Origin: Streptomyces sp. ISL-94
Lineage (GTDB): Bacteria > Actinomycetota > Actinomycetes > Streptomycetales > Streptomycetaceae
Direction of reading: 5' to 3'
NCBI RefSeq assembly: GCF_018614075.1
Contig: NZ_JAGGOZ010000017.1
Location: 1-64,000, forward strand
Length of the DNA: 64,000 nt
The translations under genes were made by a program, and so were the position numbers. The notes under the pieces are model-generated. The model had not been told where the DNA came from, ran no database searches, and saw only the letters and a list, made by a program, of their open reading frames with translations. Shown piece by piece: positions 26,941 to 36,518 of the stretch (positions are counted from its first letter, which is position 1; each line of letters opens with the position of its first letter).

Positions 26941-28452
26941 CTACTTGTCGCCTACCCGCGAGCCGAGGGTGATGTCGACCGTGGTCGGCTTGCCGCCGCG
27001 CAGGTAGGTCAGCTTGACCGTGTCGCCCGGCTTGTAGGTCCAGATCAGGCTGATCAGGGTCGGGCCGCTGTCGACCGGCTTGCCGCCGAGCTCGGTGATG
27101 ATGTCGCCGGGCTTGAGCCCCGCCTTCCCGGCCGGGCCGTTCGGGTCGACCAGCTCGTTGGCGGGCGCGCCCTGCTCGGAGATCTTGGCGCCCTCGGACT
27201 TGGCCTGGAGGTCGACGGAGACCGAGATGACCGGGTATACCGGCTTGCCCGTCTTGATCAGCTGCTCGGCGACGTTCTTCGCCTGGTTGATCGGAATGGC
27301 GAAGCCGAGGCCGATCGAACCGGCCTGACCGCCGCCGAAGCCGCCGTTGCCGGCCGACTGGATCGCGGAGTTGATGCCGATGACGGCGCCGCGCCCGTCG
27401 AGCAGCGGGCCACCGGAGTTGCCCGGGTTGATCGAGGCGTCCGTCTGGAGCGCGCTCATGTACGAGTTCTTGCTGCCGGAGCCGTCGCCGGAGGCGACCG
27501 GGCGGTTCTTGGCGCTGACGATGCCGGTGGTGACCGTGTTGGACAGGCCGAAGGGAGCACCGATCGCGATGGTCGGGTCGCCGACCGCGACCTTCTCGGA
27601 GTCGCCGAGCGGCAGCGGCTTGAGGCCGGCCGGAGGGTTCTTCAGCTTCAGGACGGCGACGTCATAGCCCTGGGCCCGGCCCACCACCTCGGCCTCGTAC
27701 TTCTTGCCGTCGGAGAAGGTGGCGGTGAGCTTGCCGCCGTTCGCTGCGGACGCCACGACGTGGTTGTTGGTGAGGATGTGGCCCTGCTGGTCGTAGACGA
27801 ACCCGGTACCGGTGCCGCCCTCGCCGTCCCCGGCCGAGGCCTCGATGGTGACCACGCTGGGCAGGGCGCCCGCGGCCAGGCCGGCGATGGAGCCGGCGTC
27901 GCGCTTGAGCTCCTTGGGGGTGCTGCCGGCGCTGATCGTGGTCGAGCCGGTGCCGTTGTTGCTGCGGTCGGCGGCCCAGTAGCCGACGCCGCCGCCGATG
28001 CCGCCCGCGAGGAGGGCCGCCGCGAGGACACCAGCGATCAGGCCGCCCCTGCCCTTCGGCTTGGGCTGCGGGGCGCCGTTCGCGGTCAGGGGAGCACCCC
28101 AGGCACCGCCGCCGTGGCCGCCCCCGTGACCGTACGCGGGGACCGTGGGCGGCGGGGGCGGCCAGCCCTCGGCGCCGTGGGCGGCCGGGGCGGGAGCCGA
28201 ACCGGCCGCAGCCGCGTACGGGGGCGCCGCGCCGGGCGGGATCTGCTGGGTCGGCTCGGCGCCGGGGGCGGGCATCGGCGGGAGCTGCTGGGTCACCGGC
28301 TCGGCGGCTCCGGTCAGGGGGGCCGGGGCGGCCGGGACCGCAGGGGCGGCAGGCGCCGCGGCCTGGGGTGCGTCGGCCGGCTGCGGAGCAGGGGGTGCGG
28401 ACGGGGCCGCGGGGGTTGCGGGGGCCGCGGTGCCCTCGTTCTCGGTGCTCAC
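26941..28452 (-). CDS. HtrA/DegP-like membrane serine protease with PDZ domain
   Basis: 503 residues. A Pro/Ala-rich cytoplasmic N-terminus of about 150 residues precedes one membrane helix (GGLIAGVLAAALLAGGIGGGVGYWA). The extracytoplasmic S1C protease carries ILTNNHVVA (His), GYDVAVLKL (Asp) and INPGNSGGPLLD (Ser). A PDZ domain ends the protein (GLKPGDIITELGGKPVDSGPTLISLIW). Such proteases monitor envelope protein quality. Monocistronic, with a terminator downstream. Confidence 0.92.
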   Translation of the reverse strand: MSTENEGTAAPATPAAPSAPPAPQPADAPQAAAPAAPAVPAAPAPLTGAAEPVTQQLPPMPAPGAEPTQQIPPGAAPPYAAAAGSAPAPAAHGAEGWPPPPPTVPAYGHGGGHGGGAWGAPLTANGAPQPKPKGRGGLIAGVLAAALLAGGIGGGVGYWAADRSNNGTGSTTISAGSTPKELKRDAGSIAGLAAGALPSVVTIEASAGDGEGGTGTGFVYDQQGHILTNNHVVASAANGGKLTATFSDGKKYEAEVVGRAQGYDVAVLKLKNPPAGLKPLPLGDSEKVAVGDPTIAIGAPFGLSNTVTTGIVSAKNRPVASGDGSGSKNSYMSALQTDASINPGNSGGPLLDGRGAVIGINSAIQSAGNGGFGGGQAGSIGLGFAIPINQAKNVAEQLIKTGKPVYPVISVSVDLQAKSEGAKISEQGAPANELVDPNGPAGKAGLKPGDIITELGGKPVDSGPTLISLIWTYKPGDTVKLTYLRGGKPTTVDITLGSRVGDK

Positions 28453-28676
28453 AGCGCTCTCTCCTCGTCACACACGGCTTCGAAATCTCTGGCGATCGGT
28501 CCGGCTGAACGTTCGACGTGCCGCACAAGTTCCTGGGCAAAGCCTTTCCCATGACCCGTCAGAGCACTGTAAGCCGGACCTGTGCATCTCCCGTCATTCT
28601 TTATATCCGGCATTACGGGCGCATCCGCAGGAGGCCGCCTCGACACCGGGGGGCTTCCCGGTGGCACCATGACCCG

Positions 28677-29477
28677 GTGACCCACGCAACGCCTCGCCCC
28701 ATCCAGGTCGTCGCCCACCGCGGCGCCTCGGAGGATGCCCCCGAGCACACCCTGGCCGCCTACCGAACGGCCATCGAGCACGGTGCCGACGCCCTCGAGT
28801 GCGATGTCCGGCTCACCGCCGACGGCCATCTGGTCCTGGTCCACGACCGCCGCGTGAACCGCACCTCCAACGGCCGCGGCGCCGTCTCCACCCTGGAGCT
28901 CGCCGATCTCGCCGCCCTCGACTTCGGCTCCTGGAAGGACCCCGAGGAGGCCCCCGACTGGGTCGGGGACCCCGAGCGCACGTCGGTCCTCACCCTCGAG
29001 CGCCTGCTGGAGCTGGTATCCGACGCGGAGCGGCCGGTGCAGCTCGCCATCGAGACGAAGCACCCGACCCGCTGGGCCGGACAGGTGGAGGAGCGCCTCC
29101 TCTTCCTCCTCAAGCGCTTCGGCCTGGACGCCCCGCCCGCCGAGGGCCCGCACCCCGTGCGGGTGATGAGCTTCTCCGCGCGCTCGCTGCACCGGGTGCG
29201 GGCGGCGGCCCCGACGATCCCGACCGTGTACCTCATGCAGTTCATCTCGCCCCGGATGCGCGACGGCCGGCTGCCCGCGGGGGTGCGGATCGCCGGCCCG
29301 GGGATGCGGATCGTGCGCAACCACCCCGGCTTCATCCGCAGGCTCCAGGGAGCGGGGTACTCCGTACACGTATGGACAGTGAACGATCCAGAAGACGTTC
29401 AGCTGTGCGCTGATCTTGGTGTAGAAGCGATCATCACGAACAGACCCCGTCAGGTTCTGTCCCAACTGGGGCGGTGA
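28677..29477 (+). CDS. Glycerophosphodiester phosphodiesterase
   Basis: A 266-residue GDPD TIM barrel with the catalytic HRGASEDAPEHTLAAY (His, Arg, Glu), DALECDVRLTADGHLVLVHD (Glu, Asp, second His) and late VHVWTVNDPEDV. It hydrolyses glycerophosphodiesters to glycerol-3-phosphate and an alcohol. No signal peptide is evident. The start is GTG 28677 by homology length; the ribosome-binding signal is weak and a longer in-frame extension cannot be excluded. Confidence 0.88.
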   Translation: MTHATPRPIQVVAHRGASEDAPEHTLAAYRTAIEHGADALECDVRLTADGHLVLVHDRRVNRTSNGRGAVSTLELADLAALDFGSWKDPEEAPDWVGDPERTSVLTLERLLELVSDAERPVQLAIETKHPTRWAGQVEERLLFLLKRFGLDAPPAEGPHPVRVMSFSARSLHRVRAAAPTIPTVYLMQFISPRMRDGRLPAGVRIAGPGMRIVRNHPGFIRRLQGAGYSVHVWTVNDPEDVQLCADLGVEAIITNRPRQVLSQLGR

Positions 29478-29648
29478 CGTCCCCTTTTGCGCAGCAGCCA
29501 CCCGCACCCCCGCTGTAACAGGTTGTGCCCCGGCGCATCCGTTCCGCATTCGCCGTCCTCCAATGCGTCAGAGGGCCCCGCGGCGGCGGTTTCCGGTCCA
29601 GGCCATTGGGGCATCCAGACCATGCGTGGGGCTAAGGAGGTTCCGGGG

Positions 29649-30164
29649 GTGGCGTTGGTGGTGGCACAAGAAGTGCCCACGTCGTCGTGCATGGACGTAC
29701 GCCATGGTCCTGCGGGCGTGGGCGAGGCAAGACACCGGATGCGCGAGCAATTGCGTATCAGCGGGGTGCCCGAATCGGTCGTGGACGATGCCGTACTGAT
29801 CCTTTCCGAACTGCTCAGCAACGCCTGCCGACACGGCAGGCCCCTGGGATCGCGGGAAGTCGGGGACGGGGAGATACGCGCCGCATGGCGCGTCGACCAT
29901 GCGGGGCGGCTGACGGTCGAGGTCACGGACGGGGGCGGGCCCACTCGCCCTGTTCCTTCGACGCCCTCGGTCACCGCGCGCGGCGGCCGGGGGCTGAACA
30001 TCATCAGCGCCCTCGCACAGGATTGGGGTGTCCGGGACGGAGCGTCAGGCGAGGTCACCGTTTGGGTGATCGTCGCAGGTGGGGCCCGGCACGAGGATTT
30101 CGCTACGCGCGTTGCGCCCCCGGCGATCGACTTCAGTACGACCTTCGACGATCTGGATCCGTAA
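29649..30164 (+). CDS. RsbW-like ATP-binding protein (HATPase_c anti-sigma/regulator)
   Basis: 171 residues from GTG 29649, chosen for the GGAGG eight bases upstream. The GHKL ATPase domain shows the N box [16 protein letters not shown]1 [10 protein letters not shown] and G2 [10 protein letters not shown]. Streptomyces encodes many such single-domain kinases, which usually act with PP2C phosphatases and anti-anti-sigma proteins. No partner gene adjoins it. Confidence 0.82.
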   Translation: MALVVAQEVPTSSCMDVRHGPAGVGEARHRMREQLRISGVPESVVDDAVLILSELLSNACRHGRPLGSREVGDGEIRAAWRVDHAGRLTVEVTDGGGPTRPVPSTPSVTARGGRGLNIISALAQDWGVRDGASGEVTVWVIVAGGARHEDFATRVAPPAIDFSTTFDDLDP

Positions 30165-30327
30165 AACCGGGATCCCCGAACAGCAGTACCGGTCATCCGT
30201 ACAGGCGGCCGTCCGGGAGCGCACGCCGACCGTGCTCCCGGCCGCACCCCACCGGTTCCGGCGGTACGACGGGCTAGGCTCGCGCCCAGACACGACGCCG
30301 TACCGCCGCAACCGGGAGACACCCACG

Positions 30328-31302
30328 ATGGCCAAGAAGCGCCCCGCAGCCAAGACTGCAAAGCCGCAGCTCAAGAACGGTGAAATTCCGGTGGTGGGCG
30401 CCCGCGAGCCCTGCCCCTGCGGATCCGGGCGCCGCTACAAGGCCTGCCACGGCGCGGCCGCCGCGCACGCCGTCACCGAGCACGTGCGGCGCCCCTTCGA
30501 GGGCTTGCCGGGCGAGTGCGACTGGGTCGCGCTGCGCGAGCTCGTGCCCGCGGCGACCGTCCCGCTGTCCCTCAAGGGGGGCCTGCCGGAGGGCGTCCCC
30601 TCCGTCACGCTGGTGACGGTCCTTCCCATGGCCTGGCCGGCGCTGCGCCGCGAGGACGGATCCGTCCTGCTCGGCCTGCAGAACGAGTCCTCCACCGGGG
30701 ACCTCGGCCGCGACATGGGCGACACCCTGGAGCGTGCACTCGTAGCGGAGCTGGGCACTCCGATTCCGGCCCGCCGGGTCCCGGCCGAGGGGCCGCGACT
30801 TCAGGATCTCCTGGACGCCGACGGCGGTTTCGAGCCGGTTGTGCACACCGGCTTCGAATTCTGGCTTCCGGAATCGGAGAGCGCCCAGAGCGCCACCCCG
30901 GAGATCGCCGCCTCGCTCGAGCGCGCCAACGCGGCCGCCATCCCCACCGTCAAGCTGGCCGGCGTGGACGCGGCCTACTGGTGCGAGACGCCGGAGAAGA
31001 ACCACCTGCGCTGGGTCATGCCGCACCCCGAGGAGAAGCTGCTCGACGCCCTCGCGCGGCTCCACGCGGCGGGCACCTCCTCGCTCGGCGAGGGCACGAA
31101 GCTCGTCGGTTCCTTCCGCGCGCACGGCCTCATGGTCCCGGTCTGGGACCTGCCCACCGGGGTCACGGCGGACGACGTCGAGAAGCCCGCGGCGGAGTTC
31201 GCGGAGCGGCTGGCCGCGGCCCTGGCCTCGGACGCACCGCTGACCACGGAGGAGCGGCGGGCGCGCGGCGGACTCACCAACCGCCAGGTGACGCTCAGCT
31301 GA
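30328..31302 (+). CDS. DUF5926-family protein with SEC-C zinc motif
   Basis: A 324-residue protein. The N-terminal basic tail ([16 protein letters not shown]) leads into the SEC-C metal-binding motif [15 protein letters not shown], as found in SecA and many small zinc proteins. The rest is a conserved actinobacterial domain (DUF5926, recalled) with [24 protein letters not shown] and [21 protein letters not shown]. Function is unknown; SEC-C motifs often mediate protein or ribosome contacts. Confidence 0.78.
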   Translation: MAKKRPAAKTAKPQLKNGEIPVVGAREPCPCGSGRRYKACHGAAAAHAVTEHVRRPFEGLPGECDWVALRELVPAATVPLSLKGGLPEGVPSVTLVTVLPMAWPALRREDGSVLLGLQNESSTGDLGRDMGDTLERALVAELGTPIPARRVPAEGPRLQDLLDADGGFEPVVHTGFEFWLPESESAQSATPEIAASLERANAAAIPTVKLAGVDAAYWCETPEKNHLRWVMPHPEEKLLDALARLHAAGTSSLGEGTKLVGSFRAHGLMVPVWDLPTGVTADDVEKPAAEFAERLAAALASDAPLTTEERRARGGLTNRQVTLS

Positions 31303-31375
31303 CCTGCGCGCCCGCAGAGCCGGTGACCGGAGTCACAACTCCCGCTAATCGGCTGCAAATCGGTGTCTGAATATC

Positions 31376-31461
31376 AGAGATCGAATTTGCGAACAGGCGA
31401 TCTCTTGTTACCGTTCTTGTAGCCCGGTCGCTGGTGCATCCCCCGTCGCCAGCGACCGGGC
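31376..31461 (+). ncRNA. Possible small RNA or leader with terminator-like hairpin
   Basis: A locally AT-richer stretch contains an inverted repeat AGAGATCG (31376-31383) / CGATCTCT (31398-31405). It is followed by a 13-bp hairpin GCCCGGTCGCTGG / CCAGCGACCGGGC (31422-31434, 31449-31461). The hairpin lies between convergent genes (stops at 31302 and 31481), so it may simply be a shared terminator. No known riboswitch signature is seen. Confidence 0.3.
31422..31461. terminator. Hairpin between convergent genes
   Basis: A 13-bp perfect stem with a 14-base loop, located 120 bp after the SEC-C protein stop and 20 bp after the secreted Ser/Asp-rich protein stop. Confidence 0.55.
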
Positions 31462-31480
31462 GCTTCCATTTCGGCGGCGC

Positions 31481-32098
31481 TCAACCGTCACCGGGTGCCG
31501 GTGAGTTGCTCCCGGCCCGCAGCAGCAGCTGCCCTTCGTCATCCGGAATTGCAAATTCCGCAACTGCCGAGTAGCTGTCCGGAGTCCCGTTCGACTCCTC
31601 CCTCGGCGTCTCGCACAGCCCCGGCTCGTCGCCCGGGCCGACCACGCACCGGATCTGCACCGTCCGCCCGGCCGGCCCCATCACCGTCAGCACGGCGTCC
31701 AGCGCACGGCCACTGGTGTTCCGGTAGTAACTGCGGCCCCACGTCCGGCCTTCGGCCACCAGGACGCAGGTCTGCGCCTCCACTCCGTGCGGCGAGGACA
31801 CCTCGGGTCCGCAGGTGGAATCCGTACGGGGCTGCTCGGCCGGACCGGGCTGTTGGGGCCCGGCCGCGGCCGGTGAGCCCGCGGGTTTCTGCGGAGCCGA
31901 GTCGGAGGAACGTGAGGAGTCCGAGGAGCTTGACGAGTCCGAGGAGCTTGAGGAGTCCGAAAGGCCGAGCGTCGAGAACAGGCCGCCGCCTTTTCCGTCA
32001 TCCTGGCCGGCGAAATCCGGCCCCGCGATCGCTCCGGCCAGGGGGAGCGACAAGATGATCAGCACACCGGCGCCGATACCGGTCAGGCGGAGATTCAT
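31481..32098 (-). CDS. Secreted Ser/Asp-rich hypothetical protein
   Basis: 205 residues with an N-terminal signal (IGAGVLIILSLPLAGAIAG). A low-complexity run made almost wholly of Ser and Asp follows at residues 47-67, then a Pro/Ala linker. A compact C-terminal domain carries four cysteines (DSTCGPE, AQTCVLV, QIRCVVG, GLCETP) that could form two disulfides. The layout suggests a surface protein with a spacer. The family is not recognised. Confidence 0.7.
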   Translation of the reverse strand: MNLRLTGIGAGVLIILSLPLAGAIAGPDFAGQDDGKGGGLFSTLGLSDSSSSSDSSSSSDSSRSSDSAPQKPAGSPAAAGPQQPGPAEQPRTDSTCGPEVSSPHGVEAQTCVLVAEGRTWGRSYYRNTSGRALDAVLTVMGPAGRTVQIRCVVGPGDEPGLCETPREESNGTPDSYSAVAEFAIPDDEGQLLLRAGSNSPAPGDG

Positions 32099-32207
32099 TC
32101 GCCGAAGATAGCGATGCGGGAATGGGGCGCGGAGATCCCCGCGCCCAATTCCCTTGGAAACCCGTCACGCTGGCACCCGTACGAGTGATCCGCCCGTGGC
32201 GGGCGGG

Positions 32208-32927
32208 TCAGTACGCGAGCCTGCTGCCGCCGCCGGGCGCTCCGCTGCTCGCCTCGACCAGCGCGTCCACGACCGCCTCGACCTCGGGCAGCCAGAGACG
32301 TACCGCGCCCGACCTCCCGGGCTCCGGCCGCGGTTCCCGCTCCCAGCGCACCTGGCCGCCGCTGGACGCGGCGGAGGGCGGCAGCAGCAGATAGCCGCCC
32401 TCACCATGGAAGCGCAGTGACGAGGGCACCTGGTCCTTGGCGTAGAGCAGTTCGCCGAGCCGCTCCAGCGAATACGGCGCCACCAGCAGCGACCAGCGGG
32501 TGGGAGTGGCCGCGACCGGCCCGAGCCGCATGCCCTGCGCGTCAAGCCGTACGAGTGCCCGCGCGGCCGCGCCGGCCGGGAGGCTCACCGCGCACGGGGC
32601 GGTCCCGCCGGTGGCCATCAGGACCGGGGCGGTGGGCCGGTTGGTCCACCACCAGGTCACCATCCGGGGGTCGGTGGTGGCCGCGAGCAGTCCCGGGTCG
32701 AAGGGGTGCGCGCCGGGGACGACGCAGTCGGGGTCGGGGCAGGCGCAGCGCGAGCCGTCCGCGGCGGACCGGCCGACGCCGGGCAGCACGGGCCACTGCC
32801 ATGCGGTGGCGCAGGTGAGCGCCGCGTCGAGGAGAGCCGGCGTGCCACCGCTCTGTCCCGGGACGGGGCGCAGCGATTGAAAGCGATCGCGGAGCCGCTG
32901 GAGACGCCTTCCGAGGATCTCGCGCAT
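32208..32927 (-). CDS. Prim-Pol (bifunctional DNA primase/polymerase)-like protein, active site apparently degenerate
   Basis: 239 residues from ATG 32927. The sequence fits the N-terminal domain of the archaeo-eukaryotic primase-like family often annotated in Streptomyces: LLDAALTCATAWQWPVLPGVG, CACPDPDCVVPGAHPFDP, DPRMVTWWWTNRPTAPVLMATG. The acidic DxD expected after the ATG strand is replaced by CAVSLPAG, and no clear downstream His or Asp motif is seen. It may therefore be a non-catalytic family member. No helicase or plasmid gene adjoins it. Confidence 0.65.
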   Translation of the reverse strand: MREILGRRLQRLRDRFQSLRPVPGQSGGTPALLDAALTCATAWQWPVLPGVGRSAADGSRCACPDPDCVVPGAHPFDPGLLAATTDPRMVTWWWTNRPTAPVLMATGGTAPCAVSLPAGAAARALVRLDAQGMRLGPVAATPTRWSLLVAPYSLERLGELLYAKDQVPSSLRFHGEGGYLLLPPSAASSGGQVRWEREPRPEPGRSGAVRLWLPEVEAVVDALVEASSGAPGGGSRLAY

Positions 32928-33390
32928 GAGCGCTCGTTCCTTTCCGTTGAACGCCGAGGGCCACATCACACCACGTAAGCGGTGTCTCACCACACGTACA
33001 CGTTTCGCGTCACTGTCCGCTATAAGCAGGTTCACACGGTTCGTGCAGTTTTCTTACGGGTCCATCACACGTCCGGCGGGGGTGAAGCGCGACCCGCACC
33101 GGTGCCCAGACCGGCTGCCGCCGCTAAGGACGACGGCCCATGCCGGGCGGTTCCCGAGCGGTGCCGGAGATCGTGCCGCAGGGGCGTCGGGGCGGGCAGG
33201 GACCGGGCAGGGACCGGGCAGGGGCGAGGCCAACTGGCCCCGGGCACTACAGATTACGTACCCGCACCCCTTGTGGAGCCCGCCCAGTCGACCCCGAAAA
33301 CCGTCGGCTCCCAGCTTTTTCCGGACAAGTTCTAGCCTTGGCCGGACGGTGAGTTGCCGTCCCACGGACACCAGGATTCCCACCTGGGCG
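32928..33390. other. Divergent intergenic region of about 460 bp
   Basis: It lies between the primase-like gene and the PP2C gene and must hold both promoters. A three-copy 11-bp direct repeat (GGGCAGGGACC) lies at 33194-33225. GTCACTGTCCGCTATAAG around 33009 could be part of a promoter. Short frames here lack coding bias. Confidence 0.5.
33194..33225. repeat. Three-copy 11-bp tandem repeat
   Basis: GGGCAGGGACC twice, followed by GGGCAGGGGC, in the PP2C upstream region. No known function. Confidence 0.7.
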
Positions 33391-34920
33391 ATGCTGGACA
33401 TGCATCCGTGTGTGCGTGTAGATGTGGATTCCTTGATGGCGGCGCAGCACGATCTGGGGGTTTGCGATGCTATATGGCGAATCGCACCAGGTGGAAAGGC
33501 GGACGCCATGAGCGCCCCGCATCTGCCGAAAGTGGCTGGAATCGATTCAGCAGTTACGGCGTCACCGCACACTGTGCCGCCCACGCCCGCACGGACCGCT
33601 CCGGCCCAGGCCCCCGTACCCGGCCCGGGCAGTCTCATCCAGGACCGGCTCGCGGGCATGGTCTCGGACCTCACGACCCTCCACGAACTCACCGAGCGCC
33701 TGGCCCGCACCGGCGATCTGGACGCCTCCCTCCACGAATTCCTGCGCGCCGGCGCCGCCCTCGTCGGCGCCCGCCGCGGCCTGATCGTCATGGAGCCCTC
33801 CGACGGGCTCGGCCCCACCAGCACCATCGGCCTCGGCCTCGGCCACGCCGACCTCGGCCACATCGAGACCGTCCCGCGCAGCGCGACCTCGTACGGCCGC
33901 ATCCTCGACGGGCTCCCCGACGCCCACGGCGGCTCCGAAGTGCTCCCCGAGCCGGACGCCCCCGCCGGCGCCGGAGGGTTCGCCGCCCCCGTCGATCCCC
34001 GTCACCGCGAGGTCGCCGCCCGTCTCGGCTACGCCGCGAGCTACGCGCTGCCGCTGACCGCGGAGGCCACCGGCCGGCTCGGCGCGGCCGTCTGGCTCTA
34101 CGACGAGCAGGCCGAGCCCAACGACCGCCAACGCGACCTCGCCGGCCTGTACGTGCGGCACGCCGCCGAGCACCTGGCCCGCATGCTGGAGGTGGAGCGC
34201 TCCCGCTCGCGCCTGGCCATCGTCGCCGAGGAGCTGCTGCCCAGCCGGCTGCCCCGGGTCCCGGGGGTCCAGCTCGCCGCCCGCCACCACACCGGGCCGC
34301 TCGGCGGGGGCGACTGGTATGACGCCCTGCCGCTGCCCGAGGGTGCCCTGGGGCTGGCCGTCGGCTCCGTCACCGGGTCCGGGCCGAGCGCTGTCGCCGC
34401 GATGGGCCGGCTGCGCGCCTCCCTGCGCGCCTATGCCGTCATGGAGGGCGAGGATCCGGTCGCCGTCCTGTCGGATCTGGAGCTGCTCCTGCGCCTCACC
34501 GAGCCGGCGCGCTCGGCCACCGCGCTCTTCGCCTACTGCGAGCCCGCCCAGCGCAAGATCATTTTGGCCGGGGCCGGGCACACCCCGCCGCTGCTGATCG
34601 GCGAGCGCCGTACCGAGTACGTGGAGACCTCGCTCTCCGCGCCGCTGGGGATGCTGTCCTGCTGGGAGGCGCCGAGCGTGGAGCTCGATCCCGCCCCCGG
34701 AGAAACGGTGCTGCTGTACACGGACGGGCTGCTGCGCCGGACCGGCGACCCGATGGACCGCGCCTACGCCCGGCTGCACGCGGCGGCCGCGGGGGTGCCC
34801 CGTACCGCCCGGGACGATCCGGCCGCCCTCTGCGACCACATCCTGCGGACCGTGCTGCCCGAGAAGGAGCCGGCCGACCTCCCGGAGGACATCGTGCTTC
34901 TCGCCGCCCGATTCGAGTAA
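33391..34920 (+). CDS. GAF-PP2C (SpoIIE-type) phosphatase family protein
   Basis: About 509 residues from ATG 33391; ATG 33508 is an alternative. A GAF domain (LHELTERLARTGDLDASLHEFLRAGAALVGARRG) precedes a PP2C-SpoIIE domain with LGGGDWYDALPLP, GAGHTPPLLIG, LYTDGLLRRTG and PEDIVLLAARF. The usual GDVxGHG motif reads GSVTGSG, with Ser near residue 326 replacing the metal-binding Asp, and the final DD is ED. Activity may be reduced or lost. Such proteins normally dephosphorylate anti-anti-sigma factors. Confidence 0.82.
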   Translation: MLDMHPCVRVDVDSLMAAQHDLGVCDAIWRIAPGGKADAMSAPHLPKVAGIDSAVTASPHTVPPTPARTAPAQAPVPGPGSLIQDRLAGMVSDLTTLHELTERLARTGDLDASLHEFLRAGAALVGARRGLIVMEPSDGLGPTSTIGLGLGHADLGHIETVPRSATSYGRILDGLPDAHGGSEVLPEPDAPAGAGGFAAPVDPRHREVAARLGYAASYALPLTAEATGRLGAAVWLYDEQAEPNDRQRDLAGLYVRHAAEHLARMLEVERSRSRLAIVAEELLPSRLPRVPGVQLAARHHTGPLGGGDWYDALPLPEGALGLAVGSVTGSGPSAVAAMGRLRASLRAYAVMEGEDPVAVLSDLELLLRLTEPARSATALFAYCEPAQRKIILAGAGHTPPLLIGERRTEYVETSLSAPLGMLSCWEAPSVELDPAPGETVLLYTDGLLRRTGDPMDRAYARLHAAAAGVPRTARDDPAALCDHILRTVLPEKEPADLPEDIVLLAARFE

Positions 34921-35051
34921 TCTGCAACCTTTTATGGCGTTTGCCGCCGTTTGTGCAATAGGGCACAAGCCCCGCCGGGGGCCGTCGGGTCGCACATACG
35001 ATGGACGTGGTCCACACCCAGGTCCGTGTCTGTCGTAGCTGAGGAGAAGAC

Positions 35052-36518
35052 GTGGCTGACGAGCTCACCCCGGAGACCCCGGAAGAAGAGCAGCCCAAGA
35101 AGACGCACAAGCAGCGCAAGAACGGGCTGTACCCCGGCGTCAGCGACGAACTCGCCGAGAGCATGCGCTCCGGCTGGGCGGACACCGAACTGCACGGGCT
35201 GGAGCCCATCGCGCAGGCCGCGCACACCGCCGCCCGCCGCGCCGCGCTGTCCGCGCGCTTCCCCGGCGAGCGCCTCGTCATCCCCGCGGGCCGCCTGAAG
35301 ACCCGCTCGAACGACACCGAGTACCCCTTCCGCGCCTCGACCGAGTACGCGTACCTCACCGGCGACCAGACCGAGAACGGCGTCTTGGTCCTGGAGCCCA
35401 CCGGGGAGACGGGCCACACCGCCACCGTCTACCTGCTGCCGCGCTCCAACCGTGAGAACGGCGAGTTCTGGCTGTCGGGCCAGGGCGAGCTGTGGGTCGG
35501 CCGCCGCCACTCCCTCACCGAGGCGGAGCAGCTGCTGGGCATCCCCGCCAAGGACGTCCGCGAGCTCCCCGAGGCCCTCACCGAGGCCGAGGGCCCGGTG
35601 CGCAACGTGCGCGGCCACGACCCGGTCATCGAGTCCGCCCTCACCGACAAGGTGACCAAGGAGCGCGACGAGGAACTGCGCGTCTACCTCTCCGAGGCCC
35701 GCGCCGTGAAGGACGATTTCGAGATCGGCGAGCTCCAGAAGGCCGTCGACTCCACCGTCCGCGGCTTCGAGGACGTCGTGAAGGTCCTCGACAAGGCGGA
35801 GGCCACGTCCGAGCGCTACATCGAGGGCACCTTCTTCCTGCGCGCCCGCGTCGAGGGCAACGACATCGGCTACGGCTCCATCTGTGCCGCGGGCCCGCAC
35901 GCCTGCACCCTGCACTGGGTCCGCAACGACGGGGACGTCCGCTCCGGCGACCTGCTGCTGCTCGACGCCGGCGTGGAGACCCACTCCCTCTACACCGCCG
36001 ACGTCACGCGCACGCTGCCGATCAACGGCACGTACACCGACATCCAGCGCAAGATCTACGACGCGGTCTACGAGTCCCAGGAAGCCGGCATCGCCGCCGT
36101 CAAGCCGGGTGCGAAGTTCCGCGACTTCCACGACGCCTCCCAGCACGTGCTCGCCGAGAAGCTCGTCGAGTGGGGCCTGCTGGAGGGCCCGGTCGAGCGC
36201 GTCCTGGAGCTCGGCCTGCAGCGCCGCTGGACCCTGCACGGCACCGGTCACATGCTCGGCATGGACGTCCACGACTGCGCGGCCGCGCGCACCGAGGCGT
36301 ACGTCGACGGCACGCTGGAGCCGGGCATGTGCCTCACCGTCGAGCCGGGTCTGTACTTCCAGGCCGACGACCTGACCGTGCCCGAGGAGTACCGCGGCAT
36401 CGGCGTCCGGATCGAGGACGACATCCTCGTCACCGAAGACGGCAACCGGAACCTGTCGGCCGGACTGCCCCGCACCTCGGTCGAGGTCGAGGCCTGGATG
36501 GCGCGGCTCAAGGGCTGA
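35052..36518 (+). CDS. pepP: Aminopeptidase P family protein (M24B metallopeptidase)
   Basis: 488 residues from a GTG with GAGGAG upstream. It removes N-terminal residues preceding proline. The N-terminal creatinase-like domain (FRASTEYAYLTGDQTENGVLVLEP) is followed by the pita-bread domain with metal ligands in LLLLDAGVE, YTADVTRT, HGTGHMLGMDVHD, LTVEPGLYF and GVRIEDD. The charged N-terminal extension (TPETPEEEQPKKTHKQRKNG) is typical of actinobacterial members. The stop codon lies in the first unit of a 24-bp tandem repeat. Confidence 0.92.
   Translation: MADELTPETPEEEQPKKTHKQRKNGLYPGVSDELAESMRSGWADTELHGLEPIAQAAHTAARRAALSARFPGERLVIPAGRLKTRSNDTEYPFRASTEYAYLTGDQTENGVLVLEPTGETGHTATVYLLPRSNRENGEFWLSGQGELWVGRRHSLTEAEQLLGIPAKDVRELPEALTEAEGPVRNVRGHDPVIESALTDKVTKERDEELRVYLSEARAVKDDFEIGELQKAVDSTVRGFEDVVKVLDKAEATSERYIEGTFFLRARVEGNDIGYGSICAAGPHACTLHWVRNDGDVRSGDLLLLDAGVETHSLYTADVTRTLPINGTYTDIQRKIYDAVYESQEAGIAAVKPGAKFRDFHDASQHVLAEKLVEWGLLEGPVERVLELGLQRRWTLHGTGHMLGMDVHDCAAARTEAYVDGTLEPGMCLTVEPGLYFQADDLTVPEEYRGIGVRIEDDILVTEDGNRNLSAGLPRTSVEVEAWMARLKG

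Noticed and set aside
31376..31461. Riboswitch (for example ydaO or cobalamin) in the 31.3-31.5 kb gap
   Set aside because: No conserved riboswitch core was seen and the hairpin lies between convergent genes; kept only as a low-confidence RNA.
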